From: Vibrionales bacterium SWAT-3 | Lineage (GTDB): Bacteria > Pseudomonadota > Gammaproteobacteria > Enterobacterales > Vibrionaceae | DNA: 64,000 nt | Direction: 5' to 3' | NCBI GenBank assembly: GCA_000169995.1 | Contig: AAZW01000009.1 | Coordinates: 62,001 to 126,000, forward strand | Shown: positions 9,030 to 18,850 of the stretch, in pieces | How the letters are laid out: each line of letters begins with the position of its first letter | Position numbering within the stretch: position 1 is the stretch's first letter | The notes under the pieces: generated by a model | Seen by the model: the letters and a program-made list of their open reading frames with translations, nothing else | What the model was told of the DNA's origin: nothing | Database searches by the model: none | Program-made: the position numbers and the translations under genes

Positions 9030-10348
9030 TGCTTGAGTTAGCGAATCGTCTCAGCCAATACAAAGTCGAAGGGCTAAAATCACGCCCCGTTGCCTCTGGT
9101 AAGTTGGTACGGGTAGTCGGACTAACCCTTGAAGCAACGGGCTGTAAAGCCCCGATTGGCAGCTTGTGCTTAGTTGAAACCATGTCTGGTCAGATGGAAG
9201 CTGAAGTGGTTGGCTTCTCTGGCGATAACCTGTTTCTGATGCCGAGTGAACAAATCACTGGGATCTTACCCGGCGCTCGTGTCACCCCAATGACCTCTGA
9301 AAGCGGCATTCCTGTAGGGATGGAACTGCTTGGTCGTGTGATTGACGGTGTTGGCAACCCACTGGATGGGCTTGGCCCAATCTATACTGAGCAACGTGCG
9401 TCATTTAGTGCCGAACCAATTAACCCTCTGGCGCGTAAGCCGATCTCTGAGCCGCTTGATGTTGGCTTAAAGGCGATTAACGGCCTACTGACGGTGGGTA
9501 AAGGGCAACGTATCGGTCTGTTCGCAGGTTCTGGTGTGGGTAAGTCGGTAACACTAGGTATGATGACTCGAGGTACCACCGCGCAAGTGGTTGTGGTGGG
9601 CCTGATTGGTGAGCGTGGACGCGAAGTAAAAGAATTTATTGAAGAGATTCTTGGTGAGGACGGCCGTAAGCGATCGGTTGTGGTTGCTGCGCCTGCCGAT
9701 TCATCACCATTAATGCGATTAAAAGGCTGTCAAACGGCGCTAACGGTAGCGGAATATTTCCGCGACCAAGGTTTAGATGTTCTGCTCCTGATGGACTCAC
9801 TGACCCGTTTTGCACAGGCTCAGCGTGAAATTGCACTATCTGTTGGTGAGCCGCCAGCGACCAAAGGCTACCCACCATCGGTATTTGCTAAGTTGCCAGC
9901 GTTGGTTGAACGTGCAGGTAACGGCAATGATGAGCAAGGCTCGATCACCGCTTTCTTTACCGTACTAACCGAAGGTGATGATCTACAAGACCCAATCGCC
10001 GATGCCTCACGAGCGATTCTCGATGGCCACGTTGTATTGTCACGTGAAATGGCCGATGCGGGTCATTATCCTGCGATTGACGTTGAGAAGTCCGTCAGCC
10101 GTGCGATGCCTCAAATCACCACCGAAGAACATGTGTTGATGTCGAAAGCGGTAAGACAAGTGCTTTCTATCTGCCGTAAGAACCAAGACTTGGTGTCGAT
10201 TGGTGCTTACAAGCCGGGTACCGACCCTGCGATTGATAGCGCCTTCACCTTGAAGCCGAAGTTGGATGAGTATTTACAGCAGAAGATGAAAGAAACGGTT
10301 CCTTACGATATGTGCGTCAACATGTTGAAGCATGTGTTGGGTGGCTAA
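9029..10348 (+). CDS. fliI: Flagellum-specific export ATPase FliI
   Basis: An F1-beta-like ATPase of 439 residues that powers or primes type III export of rod, hook and filament subunits. Walker [12 protein letters not shown] is at 163-173, the GERGREV segment at 194-200, and the Walker B region '[18 protein letters not shown]' at about 250-267, followed by '[14 protein letters not shown]', a T3SS-ATPase signature. The N-terminal beta barrel (about 20-95) is intact. It overlaps fliH and precedes fliJ by 19 nt. Confidence 0.97.
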   Translation: MLELANRLSQYKVEGLKSRPVASGKLVRVVGLTLEATGCKAPIGSLCLVETMSGQMEAEVVGFSGDNLFLMPSEQITGILPGARVTPMTSESGIPVGMELLGRVIDGVGNPLDGLGPIYTEQRASFSAEPINPLARKPISEPLDVGLKAINGLLTVGKGQRIGLFAGSGVGKSVTLGMMTRGTTAQVVVVGLIGERGREVKEFIEEILGEDGRKRSVVVAAPADSSPLMRLKGCQTALTVAEYFRDQGLDVLLLMDSLTRFAQAQREIALSVGEPPATKGYPPSVFAKLPALVERAGNGNDEQGSITAFFTVLTEGDDLQDPIADASRAILDGHVVLSREMADAGHYPAIDVEKSVSRAMPQITTEEHVLMSKAVRQVLSICRKNQDLVSIGAYKPGTDPAIDSAFTLKPKLDEYLQQKMKETVPYDMCVNMLKHVLGG

Positions 10349-10367
10349 CGGGTGATTAAGGTTAGTC

Positions 10368-10805
10368 ATGGATAATGCATTAGAGTTTCTTCTCGACCAA
10401 GCAAAAGACCAAGAAAATCAAGCGGTTTTGGCGCTTAATAAAGCGAATGCGGAGCTGCAAGGTTACTACGAACAAGTCGCACAGATTGAAAAGTATCGAC
10501 TGGATTATTGCCAGCAACTGGTCGACAGAGGCAAGGCAGGGCTTACAGCCAGTCAATATGGGCATTTGAATCGCTTCTTAACTCAATTGGATGAAACGCT
10601 TTCTAAACAGCGAGAAGCGGAGCATCACTTTAAAAATCAGGTCGATAACTGCCAGAACTACTGGATGGAACTGCGTAAGAAGCGCAAATCCTACGAATGG
10701 TTGATGGAGAAGAAGCAGAAAGAGAAAGCCAAACTGCAGGATCAAAGAGAACAAAAGCAGATGGATGAGTTTTCAACTTTGCTCTATAGCCGAAAGAAGA
10801 TGTGA
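10368..10805 (+). CDS. fliJ: Flagellar export chaperone FliJ
   Basis: A 145-residue, almost wholly coiled-coil, highly charged protein, of normal FliJ length. FliJ inserts in the FliI hexamer like the F1 gamma subunit and links the ATPase to FlhA. It has no globular motif beyond the helical heptads ('LEFLLDQAKDQENQAVLALN', and the Lys-rich 'LMEKKQKEKAKLQDQREQKQ'). Its identity is strengthened by its place after fliI. It is the last gene of the fliE unit. Confidence 0.93.
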   Translation: MDNALEFLLDQAKDQENQAVLALNKANAELQGYYEQVAQIEKYRLDYCQQLVDRGKAGLTASQYGHLNRFLTQLDETLSKQREAEHHFKNQVDNCQNYWMELRKKRKSYEWLMEKKQKEKAKLQDQREQKQMDEFSTLLYSRKKM

Positions 10806-10860
10806 TCCTGAGCCACGAATCCTACTGGCGCTGCTCACATGGTGATCAGCTGAGGTTTCT

Positions 10861-10876
10861 AGGCATGTTTCTTGCT
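10861..10876 (+). promoter_or_regulatory. Sigma-54 promoter before fliK
   Basis: AGGCATGTTTCTTGCT fits TGGCACG-N4-TTGCW with two mismatches and exact GG-N10-GC spacing (GG 10862-10863, GC 10874-10875). It lies about 110 nt before fliK and after the end of fliJ, the expected place for the second flagellar structural unit. It is a weaker match than the site before fliE. Confidence 0.7.
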
Positions 10877-10984
10877 TTGTTTTATATAAAATTGCGCCTT
10901 GTGCCTGCTAAAGGTATGAAAGCATCCGACTTTCTTTTTGTTACCTGTTTATGGTGGCAAAGCTAGTAGATAGAGCTTGTATAT

Positions 10985-13117
10985 ATGAACGTTAGTCCTT
11001 CTTCAAATTCAGCGACCAATACAACGTCTTCGTTGTTGGATACCGGTTCTGCCGCTTCAAAGGTGGAGGAAACCGGTGACTCAAAAGGTTTCTTTGAATC
11101 TTTCAAAGAAGCTATTGGCTTTGGAGAAAGTGGTAGCAAAGCAACGGAAAAAGACGCAGACAGCACTACAAAATCTGATGCTAAACAAGCCTCTACGGAA
11201 AGTGAAGCTTCAGATGAAGCAAAGAAAACGAGCTCAACAGCTGAGACTACGGATGAGTCAAGCCAAGCACAAAGTAAGCAAGCGGCTTCAGAAGTTGAGG
11301 GTGAGCGAGCCACAGACAAAACTCCTGTAGAGGCTGTTTCTAGCTCAGAGTCGCAACTTAAAGCGAATTCAGCCGATGATACAGCTACCGCTAACAAGGC
11401 GGGTGAGAAAGATGAGTTGCCTAACAACGGCTCTAAGGAGCAGACAGCTCAACCCCAAGGTCAAGCTTCATCAGCGGTAGACGAATCGACCCAAGCATCG
11501 CAAGCGGCGGCGGCGATGAATGAAGGAAACAAGTTATTAGGCCAGTTGGATGAGGCAAATAAAACGCTGAACCAGACGCAGAACGGCAAAGCCTTGCCAC
11601 AGCAGTCTCAGTTGGATCAAGCTCAAGGTAATATTCCAGGAGCTTCTGTTGAAGGATTCTCTGTCGAAGGTGAAGTGGGTAAGCAACTACAGCAAACCAA
11701 CGCAGCGAGTCAAGGTAGCGCGCTAGAAGTGGACTCTGAAATTGCTGTGCTTACTGGCGGGAAAGGCGTTTCCCAATTAACAGATGATGAAATTCGCCAG
11801 TTGATGGATAAAGGCGTTACTCCAGAGCAGATTGAAGCAAGCATGAGCCGAGAGCTCAGCCAGAAAAATGCAGCACAAGCAGAAGTTGCTGGGCAAAGCC
11901 AAGCACTGTCTCCAGCGGATATTGAGTTGGCAAAACAGGTAGATGCACACACCAAAGCGCTCAATCAACTGAATGCTCAGATTGAGTCAAAACAGTCTGT
12001 TGTTGATGGTCTACTGCAGAAGCAGCAAAGTGGCGCAAGTTTGACAACAGATGAACAAGCGATACTGGCTAAAACGACCGCTGAGTTAGACGTTTTGGAT
12101 AAACAACTCGTAAACGTTCAGCAACAAGCAACGGCTTTATTGAGCCAAGCTCCGGGCGCCAACAGCGCCTCAGCTGAGCCTGTTGCGATTGATTGGGATA
12201 ATACAGATTCAAATGAAGCCAAAGCCTTAGCAGCGGCAGCTTCAACAGCAGCGGTTGCGACAGCTGCGCAGCAAACTACGGCACAAGCTGCAGCGCAATC
12301 GGCAACCAATGCGGCTACCACTCATGCAGCGACGGATAAAGCAGCAATGTTGCATGCTAATAATATGCATGTAGCCCAACAGGCAGCTGCTCAACAAGCT
12401 AATGTAGCAGCACAACAGCCACAAGCTGCGTTGGATCCGGCGTTAACCGCGCAAGGTGTGGCGCTGAATGCAGCACCTGCCGCGACGAAAGCGGGTTCAA
12501 CAGATATGTTACTTAAGGCCGGTGCTGGTGCAGCTGCTCTTTCTGGTCTTGGCAAAGCCGGAACTAAGGAAGATTCGAAAGACTCCACATTTGCTCAGCA
12601 GGTCGCTTCTGCGGCTGGCGTGCAAGGTGCAGCGAACGCAGGTTCGGCGCCAACACGAGCCGAGATTCAAGCCGCTCAACAGGCACCGTTGCAGCTGACT
12701 AAAGAGCTAGCAAACGAACAGGTCGCTGAAAAAGTACAAATGATGATGTCTAAAAACCTTAAGAACTTAGACATTCGACTCGATCCACCAGAACTGGGTC
12801 AGATGAAGATTCGCATGACCATGAATAATGACGTGGCGAACGTGCACTTTACGGTGAACAGCCAACAGGCGAGGGATGTGATTGAACAAACCTTACCTAG
12901 ATTGAGGGAGATGCTTGCTCAACAGGGTATGCAGCTTGCCGATTCATCTGTTCAGCAACAAAGTTCAGGTCAGGGGCAAGACAGATACAACAGTGGTGAG
13001 CAACAATCAGGCTCTAACCGCACAAATGATACCCAAGGTGATGAAAACCTTGATAGTGGCAGCAATCTTGAATTGAATGTCGCATCAAAGCGTGATGGAA
13101 TTAGTTATTATGCCTAA
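10985..13117 (+). CDS. fliK: Flagellar hook-length control protein FliK
   Basis: A 710-residue secreted molecular ruler that measures the hook and switches the export gate to late substrates. Residues 1-560 are low-complexity, rich in Ala, Gln, Ser, Thr and Glu, with helical stretches (about 265-390) and an Ala-rich part (about 410-490). The conserved Flg_hook domain is at about 575-665 ('LDIRLDPPELGQMKIRMTM', then 'ARDVIEQTLPRLREMLAQQG'). The tail is Gln/Ser/Asn rich. It is long for FliK (405 residues in Salmonella) but Vibrio versions are long. It heads the fliK-flhB unit. Confidence 0.93.
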   Translation: MNVSPSSNSATNTTSSLLDTGSAASKVEETGDSKGFFESFKEAIGFGESGSKATEKDADSTTKSDAKQASTESEASDEAKKTSSTAETTDESSQAQSKQAASEVEGERATDKTPVEAVSSSESQLKANSADDTATANKAGEKDELPNNGSKEQTAQPQGQASSAVDESTQASQAAAAMNEGNKLLGQLDEANKTLNQTQNGKALPQQSQLDQAQGNIPGASVEGFSVEGEVGKQLQQTNAASQGSALEVDSEIAVLTGGKGVSQLTDDEIRQLMDKGVTPEQIEASMSRELSQKNAAQAEVAGQSQALSPADIELAKQVDAHTKALNQLNAQIESKQSVVDGLLQKQQSGASLTTDEQAILAKTTAELDVLDKQLVNVQQQATALLSQAPGANSASAEPVAIDWDNTDSNEAKALAAAASTAAVATAAQQTTAQAAAQSATNAATTHAATDKAAMLHANNMHVAQQAAAQQANVAAQQPQAALDPALTAQGVALNAAPAATKAGSTDMLLKAGAGAAALSGLGKAGTKEDSKDSTFAQQVASAAGVQGAANAGSAPTRAEIQAAQQAPLQLTKELANEQVAEKVQMMMSKNLKNLDIRLDPPELGQMKIRMTMNNDVANVHFTVNSQQARDVIEQTLPRLREMLAQQGMQLADSSVQQQSSGQGQDRYNSGEQQSGSNRTNDTQGDENLDSGSNLELNVASKRDGISYYA

Positions 13118-13207
13118 TATCAGGCTGAGCACACTTAATTGATAGATAGAACCAGCTGATAGACAGAGCCGTCAGTTAATCGAAAGAACAGGAAGTTAGA
13201 GTAAAAT

Positions 13208-13696
13208 ATGGCAGAAGTACAAGATGCACCTAAAGGAAAGAGTAAGCTCCTTATTATCATTATAGCGGTCGTTGTTTTACTGCTTGGTATTGGTGGTGCG
13301 CTGTTCTTTTTCTTAGGCTCCGATGATAGTGCCTCGGAATCTGAGTCTCAACCAGCCACTGCTGTGGTTGCAGCAGAGCCTGTTATGTATGTGAACATCC
13401 CTCAGCCCTTCTTGTTCAATGTAACAGGTGATAAAAAAGATCGCCTAGTTCAGATAAAAGCACAGCTGATGGTGCGTGGTAGCAAAAATGAAGACCTGGC
13501 ACGTTACCACTCTCCACTAGTAGAGAGCACACTGCTCGCAACGTTCGCTTCGGCAACGGTTGACCAACTTCGCTCACCAACAGGGCGAGTGGAACTGCGT
13601 GACAAAGCGACAGAAGATATTAAAGCAAGTCTGGCTCAAGCTGTTGGCCAGCCTGTGATTGAAAAAGTGTTATTCACTGACTTCGTAATTCAATAG
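13208..13696 (+). CDS. fliL: Flagellar stator-associated protein FliL
   Basis: At 162 residues it has one N-terminal membrane helix (about 13-37) and a periplasmic domain related in fold to stomatin/SPFH. FliL surrounds or supports the MotA/B or PomA/B stator and matters at high load. Visible features are the lysine-rich cytoplasmic start, a Ser/Asp/Glu linker, and the conserved 'EPVMYVNIPQPFLFNV' and 'VLFTDFVIQ' ends. It lies 90 nt after fliK, a gap that contains two 14-base near-repeats beginning TGATAGA, and 7 nt before fliM. Confidence 0.94.
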   Translation: MAEVQDAPKGKSKLLIIIIAVVVLLLGIGGALFFFLGSDDSASESESQPATAVVAAEPVMYVNIPQPFLFNVTGDKKDRLVQIKAQLMVRGSKNEDLARYHSPLVESTLLATFASATVDQLRSPTGRVELRDKATEDIKASLAQAVGQPVIEKVLFTDFVIQ

Positions 13697-13703
13697 GTAA
13701 TTT

Positions 13704-14747
13704 GTGACCGATTTATTAAGCCAAGACGAAATTGATGCGCTATTACACGGCGTTGATGATGTTGAAGAAGTTGAAGATGTCTTAGAGACCGACAATGACA
13801 GTGCGGTCAATTTTGATTTCTCCTCTCAAGATCGAATCGTCCGTGGTCGAATGCCGACCCTTGAACTTATTAACGAGCGTTTCTCACGTCATATGCGAAT
13901 TAGCTTGTTTAATATGTTGCGTAAAACGGCTGAAGTGTCGATCAACGGCGTACAGATGATGAAATTTGGTGAATACCAAAACACTCTGTACGTACCAACC
14001 AGTTTAAACATGGTGCGTTTCCGTCCGCTTAAAGGTACGGCGCTGATCACCATGGAAGCACGTCTTGTTTTCATCCTTGTAGAAAACTTCTTTGGTGGTG
14101 ATGGTCGCTTCCACGCCAAGATTGAAGGCCGTGAGTTTACGCCAACGGAAAGACGTATTATCCAGCTGCTGCTGAAGATTGTATTTGAAGATTACAAAGA
14201 AGCTTGGTCACCAGTAATGGGGGTTGAGTTTGAATACTTGGATTCTGAAGTGAACCCGAGTATGGCGAATATTGTGAGTCCAACAGAAGTGATCGTTGTG
14301 AGCTCATTCCATATTGAAGTGGATGGCGGCGGTGGTGACTTCCACGTAGTCATGCCTTACTCCATGGTTGAGCCGATCCGTGAACTGCTTGATGCGGGTG
14401 TTCAATCAGACAAAATGGAAACCGATGTTCGTTGGAGCACGGCACTGCGTGATGAAATCATGGACGTGCCTGTTAACTTCCGCGTCAACCTTCTAGAGCA
14501 AGATATCTCACTACGTGACTTAATGGAGCTGCGCCCAGGTGATGTCATTCCAATGAACATGCCTGAGCACGCGACCATGTTCGTAGAAGAGTTACCGACC
14601 TACCGTGTAAAAATGGGGCGCTCGGGTGAAAAACTCGCGGTACAGATTTCTGAAAAAATTCAAAGACCTCATGTGGTCAAAACTGATCTCGCTTTCCTAG
14701 GCAAAGACTTAATGTCTGAACTAGAAAACAGCGATGATAACGAATAG
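13704..14747 (+). CDS. fliM: Flagellar motor switch protein FliM
   Basis: FliM (347 residues) is the part of the C-ring that binds phosphorylated CheY. The N-terminal CheY-binding peptide 'LSQDEIDALL' is at about 5-14. The middle CheC-like domain has the FliG-contact region ('ALITMEARLVFILVENFFGG'), and the C-terminal SpoA domain ('LMELRPGDVIPMNMPEHATM') pairs with FliN. The start is GTG, 7 nt after fliL. The CheY, CheZ and CheA proteins that act on it are encoded at 24307-27641. Confidence 0.97.
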   Translation: MTDLLSQDEIDALLHGVDDVEEVEDVLETDNDSAVNFDFSSQDRIVRGRMPTLELINERFSRHMRISLFNMLRKTAEVSINGVQMMKFGEYQNTLYVPTSLNMVRFRPLKGTALITMEARLVFILVENFFGGDGRFHAKIEGREFTPTERRIIQLLLKIVFEDYKEAWSPVMGVEFEYLDSEVNPSMANIVSPTEVIVVSSFHIEVDGGGGDFHVVMPYSMVEPIRELLDAGVQSDKMETDVRWSTALRDEIMDVPVNFRVNLLEQDISLRDLMELRPGDVIPMNMPEHATMFVEELPTYRVKMGRSGEKLAVQISEKIQRPHVVKTDLAFLGKDLMSELENSDDNE

Positions 14748-14776
14748 CAAAATAGATAAAAGTATAGGAATTGGTA

Positions 14777-15187
14777 ATGGAACCTAGTGAAGATCAAAAG
14801 CTAGCAGACGAATGGGCTGCAGCGCTTGGTGAAGACCCTTCTGCACCGTCAATTGATGTTGACGATGTGCTTGCGGCACCACTTGATGAGCTAACTGATT
14901 CATCGTCTCCGATTTCTGAAGACGAGCGCCGCAAGCTGGATACCATCATGGATATCCCAGTCACCATTTCTATGGAAGTTGGCCGCTCTCAGATCAGTAT
15001 CCGCAACCTTCTGCAATTGAACCAAGGTTCGGTCGTAGAGTTAGACCGTATTGCCGGTGAGTCACTGGATGTGATGGTCAATGGTACTCTGATTGCTCAT
15101 GGTGAAGTGGTTGTGGTGAACGACAAATTTGGTATTCGTTTGACCGACGTAATTAGCCAAACAGAACGTATTAAGAAGCTACGTTAA
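14777..15187 (+). CDS. fliN: Flagellar motor switch protein FliN
   Basis: A 136-residue C-ring subunit that, with FliM, forms the lower ring and docks FliH-FliI. An acidic, disordered N-terminal half is followed by a SpoA domain (about 60-135; 'VTISMEVGRSQISIRNLLQL', then 'VVVVNDKFGIRLTDVIS'), the family hallmark. ATG 14777 is preferred over an in-frame TTG at 14771 because AGG (14766-14768) is well spaced from it. The stop overlaps the fliO start by 1 nt. Confidence 0.96.
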   Translation: MEPSEDQKLADEWAAALGEDPSAPSIDVDDVLAAPLDELTDSSSPISEDERRKLDTIMDIPVTISMEVGRSQISIRNLLQLNQGSVVELDRIAGESLDVMVNGTLIAHGEVVVVNDKFGIRLTDVISQTERIKKLR

Positions 15188-15627
15188 TGCGCTTATCGTC
15201 TCTAAGGTTGACGAGTTTACCTCAAGGGCTGAAGAGCTTATCTCGAGCAATAGTTGGAGTAGGGCTGTTTGCTATTCCTTCTGTTGCCTTTGCAGCAACG
15301 CCACCTTCTCTTGATTTAGCGACCACTTTTGGGTCGCTAATTTTCGTTATAGCCTTCATTTTATTTATTGCTTGGTTGCTTAAGCGCATGCAAGTGCCAG
15401 CGATGTCCAATCAACAAGGTTTGGCGATTGTTAGGCAAATCCCTGTCGGCACAAAAGAGCGTATCGCTATTGTGCAAGCGGGCGATGAACAGTTCTTAGT
15501 GGGCATTACCACTCAATCTATCCAGCTTATCTCCAAGCTTGATAAACCTCTTACTCAGGAGATGCTGGAAAAAAGTACATTCTCAAGTCAGCTTTCCCAG
15601 CTCATGAAAAAAGATGCAAACAAATAA
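15187..15627 (+). CDS. fliO: Flagellar export-gate assembly protein FliO
   Basis: A 146-residue bitopic membrane protein that helps build the FliP ring of the export gate. An N-terminal signal-like segment ends near 'IPSVAFAA' (about residue 37), followed by a membrane helix at about 48-66 and a cytoplasmic domain with '[27 protein letters not shown]', typical of FliO. It overlaps fliN by 1 nt and fliP by 14 nt. Confidence 0.92.
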   Translation: MRLSSLRLTSLPQGLKSLSRAIVGVGLFAIPSVAFAATPPSLDLATTFGSLIFVIAFILFIAWLLKRMQVPAMSNQQGLAIVRQIPVGTKERIAIVQAGDEQFLVGITTQSIQLISKLDKPLTQEMLEKSTFSSQLSQLMKKDANK

Positions 15628-16543
15628 CGGACTTTTGAACTCATCTTACTTTTACCAAGCCGGAGCTTTCCGTGCGGTGAAAGTGCTACTGGTTCAGCTT
15701 ACTCTTCTCTGTACCCTTTTGTTTAGTGTGTCGGTATTTGCACAGGCTGAAGACGGCACTGTTATTCCCGCCAACACCGCGGGCTCAGAGTCGGTCACCA
15801 TCAGCACGATGGAACAAGACCAAGCCAAATCGACCACTATGACCACCGGCAGCTTGACGGGCAATGGGGGCGGCATTCCCGCTTTCACCATGACGACCAA
15901 TGCTAACGGTGGTGAAGACTACTCGATAAACCTGCAAATTCTTGCGTTGATGACCATGCTTGGCTTCTTGCCGGCAATGGTGATTTTGATGACTTCGTTC
16001 ACCCGTATTGTGGTGGTGATGTCTATCCTGCGTCAGGCAATGGGTCTGCAGCAAACACCATCGAACCAAGTTATCATCGGTATCGCGATATTCTTGACCT
16101 TCTTCATCATGTCACCGGTGATCAATCAGGTGAATGAGCAAGCGGTTCAACCTTATCTGAATGAACAGATCACGGCACGACAAGCATTTGATGTTGCTCA
16201 AGGGCCGATCAAATCATTCATGCTAAAACAGACTCGAATCAAAGATTTAGAGACTTTTGTTGAGATCTCCGGTTCGGAAGTGACCAACCCTGAAGACGTT
16301 TCAATGGCGGTGCTGATTCCTGCATTTATCACCTCCGAGCTCAAAACCGCCTTCCAGATTGGTTTTATGCTGTTCTTGCCGTTTTTGATCATCGACTTAG
16401 TGGTGGCGTCGGTATTGATGGCGATGGGTATGATGATGTTGTCACCAATGATTGTATCTTTGCCGTTCAAGTTAATGCTGTTCGTTCTTGTTGATGGTTG
16501 GAACTTGATACTCTCCACACTCGCCGGCAGTTTTGCCTTGTAG
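15614..16543 (+). CDS. fliP: Flagellar export-gate protein FliP
   Basis: A 309-residue core of the export gate; five FliP subunits form a cone with FliQ and FliR. It carries a cleavable-looking signal sequence (about 21-43, ending 'VSVFA'), an unusual trait shared by the family, then an acidic/Thr-rich stretch and membrane helices. '[35 protein letters not shown]' and '[30 protein letters not shown]' hold the family signatures. The N-terminal extension before the signal (20 residues) overlaps fliO; a start nearer residue 23 is not marked by a Met, so ATG 15614 is kept. Confidence 0.95.
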   Translation: MQTNNGLLNSSYFYQAGAFRAVKVLLVQLTLLCTLLFSVSVFAQAEDGTVIPANTAGSESVTISTMEQDQAKSTTMTTGSLTGNGGGIPAFTMTTNANGGEDYSINLQILALMTMLGFLPAMVILMTSFTRIVVVMSILRQAMGLQQTPSNQVIIGIAIFLTFFIMSPVINQVNEQAVQPYLNEQITARQAFDVAQGPIKSFMLKQTRIKDLETFVEISGSEVTNPEDVSMAVLIPAFITSELKTAFQIGFMLFLPFLIIDLVVASVLMAMGMMMLSPMIVSLPFKLMLFVLVDGWNLILSTLAGSFAL

Positions 16544-16555
16544 CTGGGGGACATC

Positions 16556-16825
16556 ATGAATCCTGAAATATTCGTAGAGTTGTTCCGAGACGCACTTTGG
16601 ATGGTGCTAATCATGGTTTGCGCCATCATTATTCCCAGCCTGCTGATCGGTTTGGTCGTTGCTATCTTCCAAGCAGCGACCTCTATCAACGAACAAACAT
16701 TGAGTTTCCTACCGCGTTTGATCGTGACCTTATTGGCCCTGATGCTGTTTGCGCACTGGATGACTCAGATGATGATGGAGTTCTTTTTTGAACTCATCGA
16801 ACGTTTACCTCAAGTTCTGTATTAA
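16556..16825 (+). CDS. fliQ: Flagellar export-gate protein FliQ
   Basis: At 89 residues it has two membrane helices (about 15-38 and 52-72) and normal FliQ length. 'LVVAIFQAATSINEQTLSFLP' is the conserved centre. Four FliQ subunits wrap the FliP-FliR cone. GGGG before ATG 16556 serves as ribosome site. It lies 12 nt after fliP and 6 nt before fliR. Confidence 0.96.
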   Translation: MNPEIFVELFRDALWMVLIMVCAIIIPSLLIGLVVAIFQAATSINEQTLSFLPRLIVTLLALMLFAHWMTQMMMEFFFELIERLPQVLY

Positions 16826-16831
16826 ACCGAT

Positions 16832-17614
16832 ATGGAATACCCAACGAGCCTTGTACTAGAGTGGTTAGCCAATTATTTTTGGCCTTACACTCGCATCTCA
16901 GCCATGCTGATGGTGATGACGGTCACCGGCGCACGCTTTGTGTCGCCGCGTATTCGTCTGTATTTAGGTTTGGCGATTACCTTTGCAGTGATGCCTGCGA
17001 TTCCTGCGGTTCCCAAAGAGATTGAGCTGCTCTCTTTCCAAGGCTTCCTAACCGTCTTTGAGCAAATTGTGATTGGTGTGGCGATGGGCTTTGTTACTCA
17101 GTTCATGATTCAAACCTTTGTTATGCTCGGTCAAATCCTTGGTATGCAATCGAGCTTGGGTTTCGCCTCTATGGTCGACCCGGCAAACGGCCAGAACACT
17201 CCTGTATTGGGTCAGCTCTTCATGCTACTTGCGACTATGTTCTTCTTGGCGACCGATGGTCACTTGAAGATGTTGCAGCTGGTGGTATTCAGTTTTAAAA
17301 CTCTGCCGATTGGCAGTGGCTCTCTGACCTCGGTCGATTTTCGAGAGCTGGCATTATGGCTCGGCATCATGTTCAAAGCGGCATTGGCGATGTCATTGTC
17401 GGGCATTATCGCGCTGCTGACGATAAACCTGTCATTCGGTGTAATGACACGTGCCGCGCCTCAGCTAAATATCTTTTCTTTGGGTTTTGCATTTGCGCTA
17501 CTCGTGGGTCTGTTACTTTGTTGGTACATCCTTGGCGGCTTGTATAGTCACTATGAGCTATTCTGGATGCAAGGCGAGCAACAGATATGTCGTCTAATCC
17601 GGTTAGATTGCTAG
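16832..17614 (+). CDS. fliR: Flagellar export-gate protein FliR
   Basis: A 260-residue polytopic protein with about six membrane helices, present once in the export-gate cone. The conserved segments 'SLGFASMVDPANGQNTPVLGQLFMLLATMFFL' and 'ALWLGIMFKAALAMSLSGIIALLTINLSFGVMTRAAPQLNIFSLGF' are clear. It is followed 9 nt later by flhB, its direct partner. Confidence 0.96.
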   Translation: MEYPTSLVLEWLANYFWPYTRISAMLMVMTVTGARFVSPRIRLYLGLAITFAVMPAIPAVPKEIELLSFQGFLTVFEQIVIGVAMGFVTQFMIQTFVMLGQILGMQSSLGFASMVDPANGQNTPVLGQLFMLLATMFFLATDGHLKMLQLVVFSFKTLPIGSGSLTSVDFRELALWLGIMFKAALAMSLSGIIALLTINLSFGVMTRAAPQLNIFSLGFAFALLVGLLLCWYILGGLYSHYELFWMQGEQQICRLIRLDC

Positions 17615-17623
17615 GAGACTGAA

Positions 17624-18754
17624 ATGGCAGAGTCAGACGGTCAAGAACGCACAGAAGACGCCACGCCCAGACGCTTGCAACAGGCCAAAGAGAAAGGGCA
17701 GGTTGCAAGGTCAAAAGAGCTGGCGTCAGCATCGGTATTAATTGTCGGTGCCGTTGCACTAATGTGGTTTGGTGAATCGATGGCGAAGGCTCTGTTCGAG
17801 GCCATGCAACGTCTGTTTTCTTTAAGCCGCGATGAAATCTTTGATACCAACAAACTACTGGAAATTGCTGGCGGTGCATTGGTGAACTTGCTGTTTCCGC
17901 TGTTCTTAATTCTGATCACCTTGTTTATTGCGGCTGTTATTGGCGCAGCAGGTGTTGGCGGGATTAACTTCTCGATGCAAGCTGCGATGCCAAAGGCGTC
18001 TAAGCTCAATCCACTCAGTGGTATCAAGCGTATGTTTGGCCTACAAAGCTGGGTTGAACTGATTAAATCGATTTTGAAAGTGGCGCTGGTATCGGGAATG
18101 GCTGTTTATCTGATTCAGGCCTCTCAACATGACTTAATGCAGCTCAGCATGGATGTTTATCCGCAGAATATCTTTCATGCCTTGGATATCTTGCTTAACT
18201 TCATTCTCCTGATAAGTTGCTCTCTGCTAATTGTGGTGGCTATCGATATCCCATTCCAGATTTGGCAACATGCTGATCAATTGAAGATGACCAAGCAAGA
18301 AGTGAAAGACGAATTTAAAGACACTGAAGGTAAGCCGGAAGTGAAAGGTCGAATTCGTATGTTGCAAAGAGAAGCAGCTCAGCGTCGTATGATGGCAGAT
18401 GTGCCGCAAGCAGACGTGATTGTCACCAACCCGGAGCACTTCTCGGTGGCTCTGCGCTATAAGCAGAATCAAGATAAAGCGCCAATCGTGGTTGCGAAAG
18501 GTGTTGATCACATGGCGATGAAGATCCGTGAAATCGCCCGAGAACATGATATCTATATTGTTCCTGCACCACCGTTGGCAAGGGCGCTGTATCACACCAC
18601 TGAGCTCGAACAACAAATTCCTGACGGTCTGTTTACCGCCGTCGCTCAAGTGCTTGCATATGTGTTCCAGCTAAAACAGTATCGAAAACGTGGTGGTGAG
18701 AGGCCAAAACTGCAAGATTCTAATATGCCGATCCCACCTGATTTACGTCATTAG
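17624..18754 (+). CDS. flhB: Flagellar export switch protein FlhB
   Basis: FlhB (376 residues) has four membrane helices (about 35-50, 85-110, 145-165, 188-210) and a cytoplasmic domain that cleaves itself and switches substrate specificity when FliK signals hook completion. The cleavage motif reads N269-P270-E271-H272 instead of the NPTH usual in enterobacteria; the essential Asn-Pro and His are kept. The basic N-terminus 'EDATPRRLQQAKEKGQVARS' is typical. It is the last gene of the fliK unit; flhA follows after 254 nt with its own promoter. Confidence 0.96.
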   Translation: MAESDGQERTEDATPRRLQQAKEKGQVARSKELASASVLIVGAVALMWFGESMAKALFEAMQRLFSLSRDEIFDTNKLLEIAGGALVNLLFPLFLILITLFIAAVIGAAGVGGINFSMQAAMPKASKLNPLSGIKRMFGLQSWVELIKSILKVALVSGMAVYLIQASQHDLMQLSMDVYPQNIFHALDILLNFILLISCSLLIVVAIDIPFQIWQHADQLKMTKQEVKDEFKDTEGKPEVKGRIRMLQREAAQRRMMADVPQADVIVTNPEHFSVALRYKQNQDKAPIVVAKGVDHMAMKIREIAREHDIYIVPAPPLARALYHTTELEQQIPDGLFTAVAQVLAYVFQLKQYRKRGGERPKLQDSNMPIPPDLRH

Positions 18755-18850
18755 ATCAATTACTTGAGCTCAGCCTTATGAAGCTTGATAATAGAGGCAT
18801 TAATTAGCTTCTGTTTGCCAACAAAGCGCTGATAAATTGACGTTCGATAT

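Noticed and set aside
10963..11427. A 154-codon open frame on the - strand of fliK
   Set aside because: It is Ser/Ala/Val-rich as a mirror of the Ala/Glu/Ser codons of fliK and has no ribosome site.
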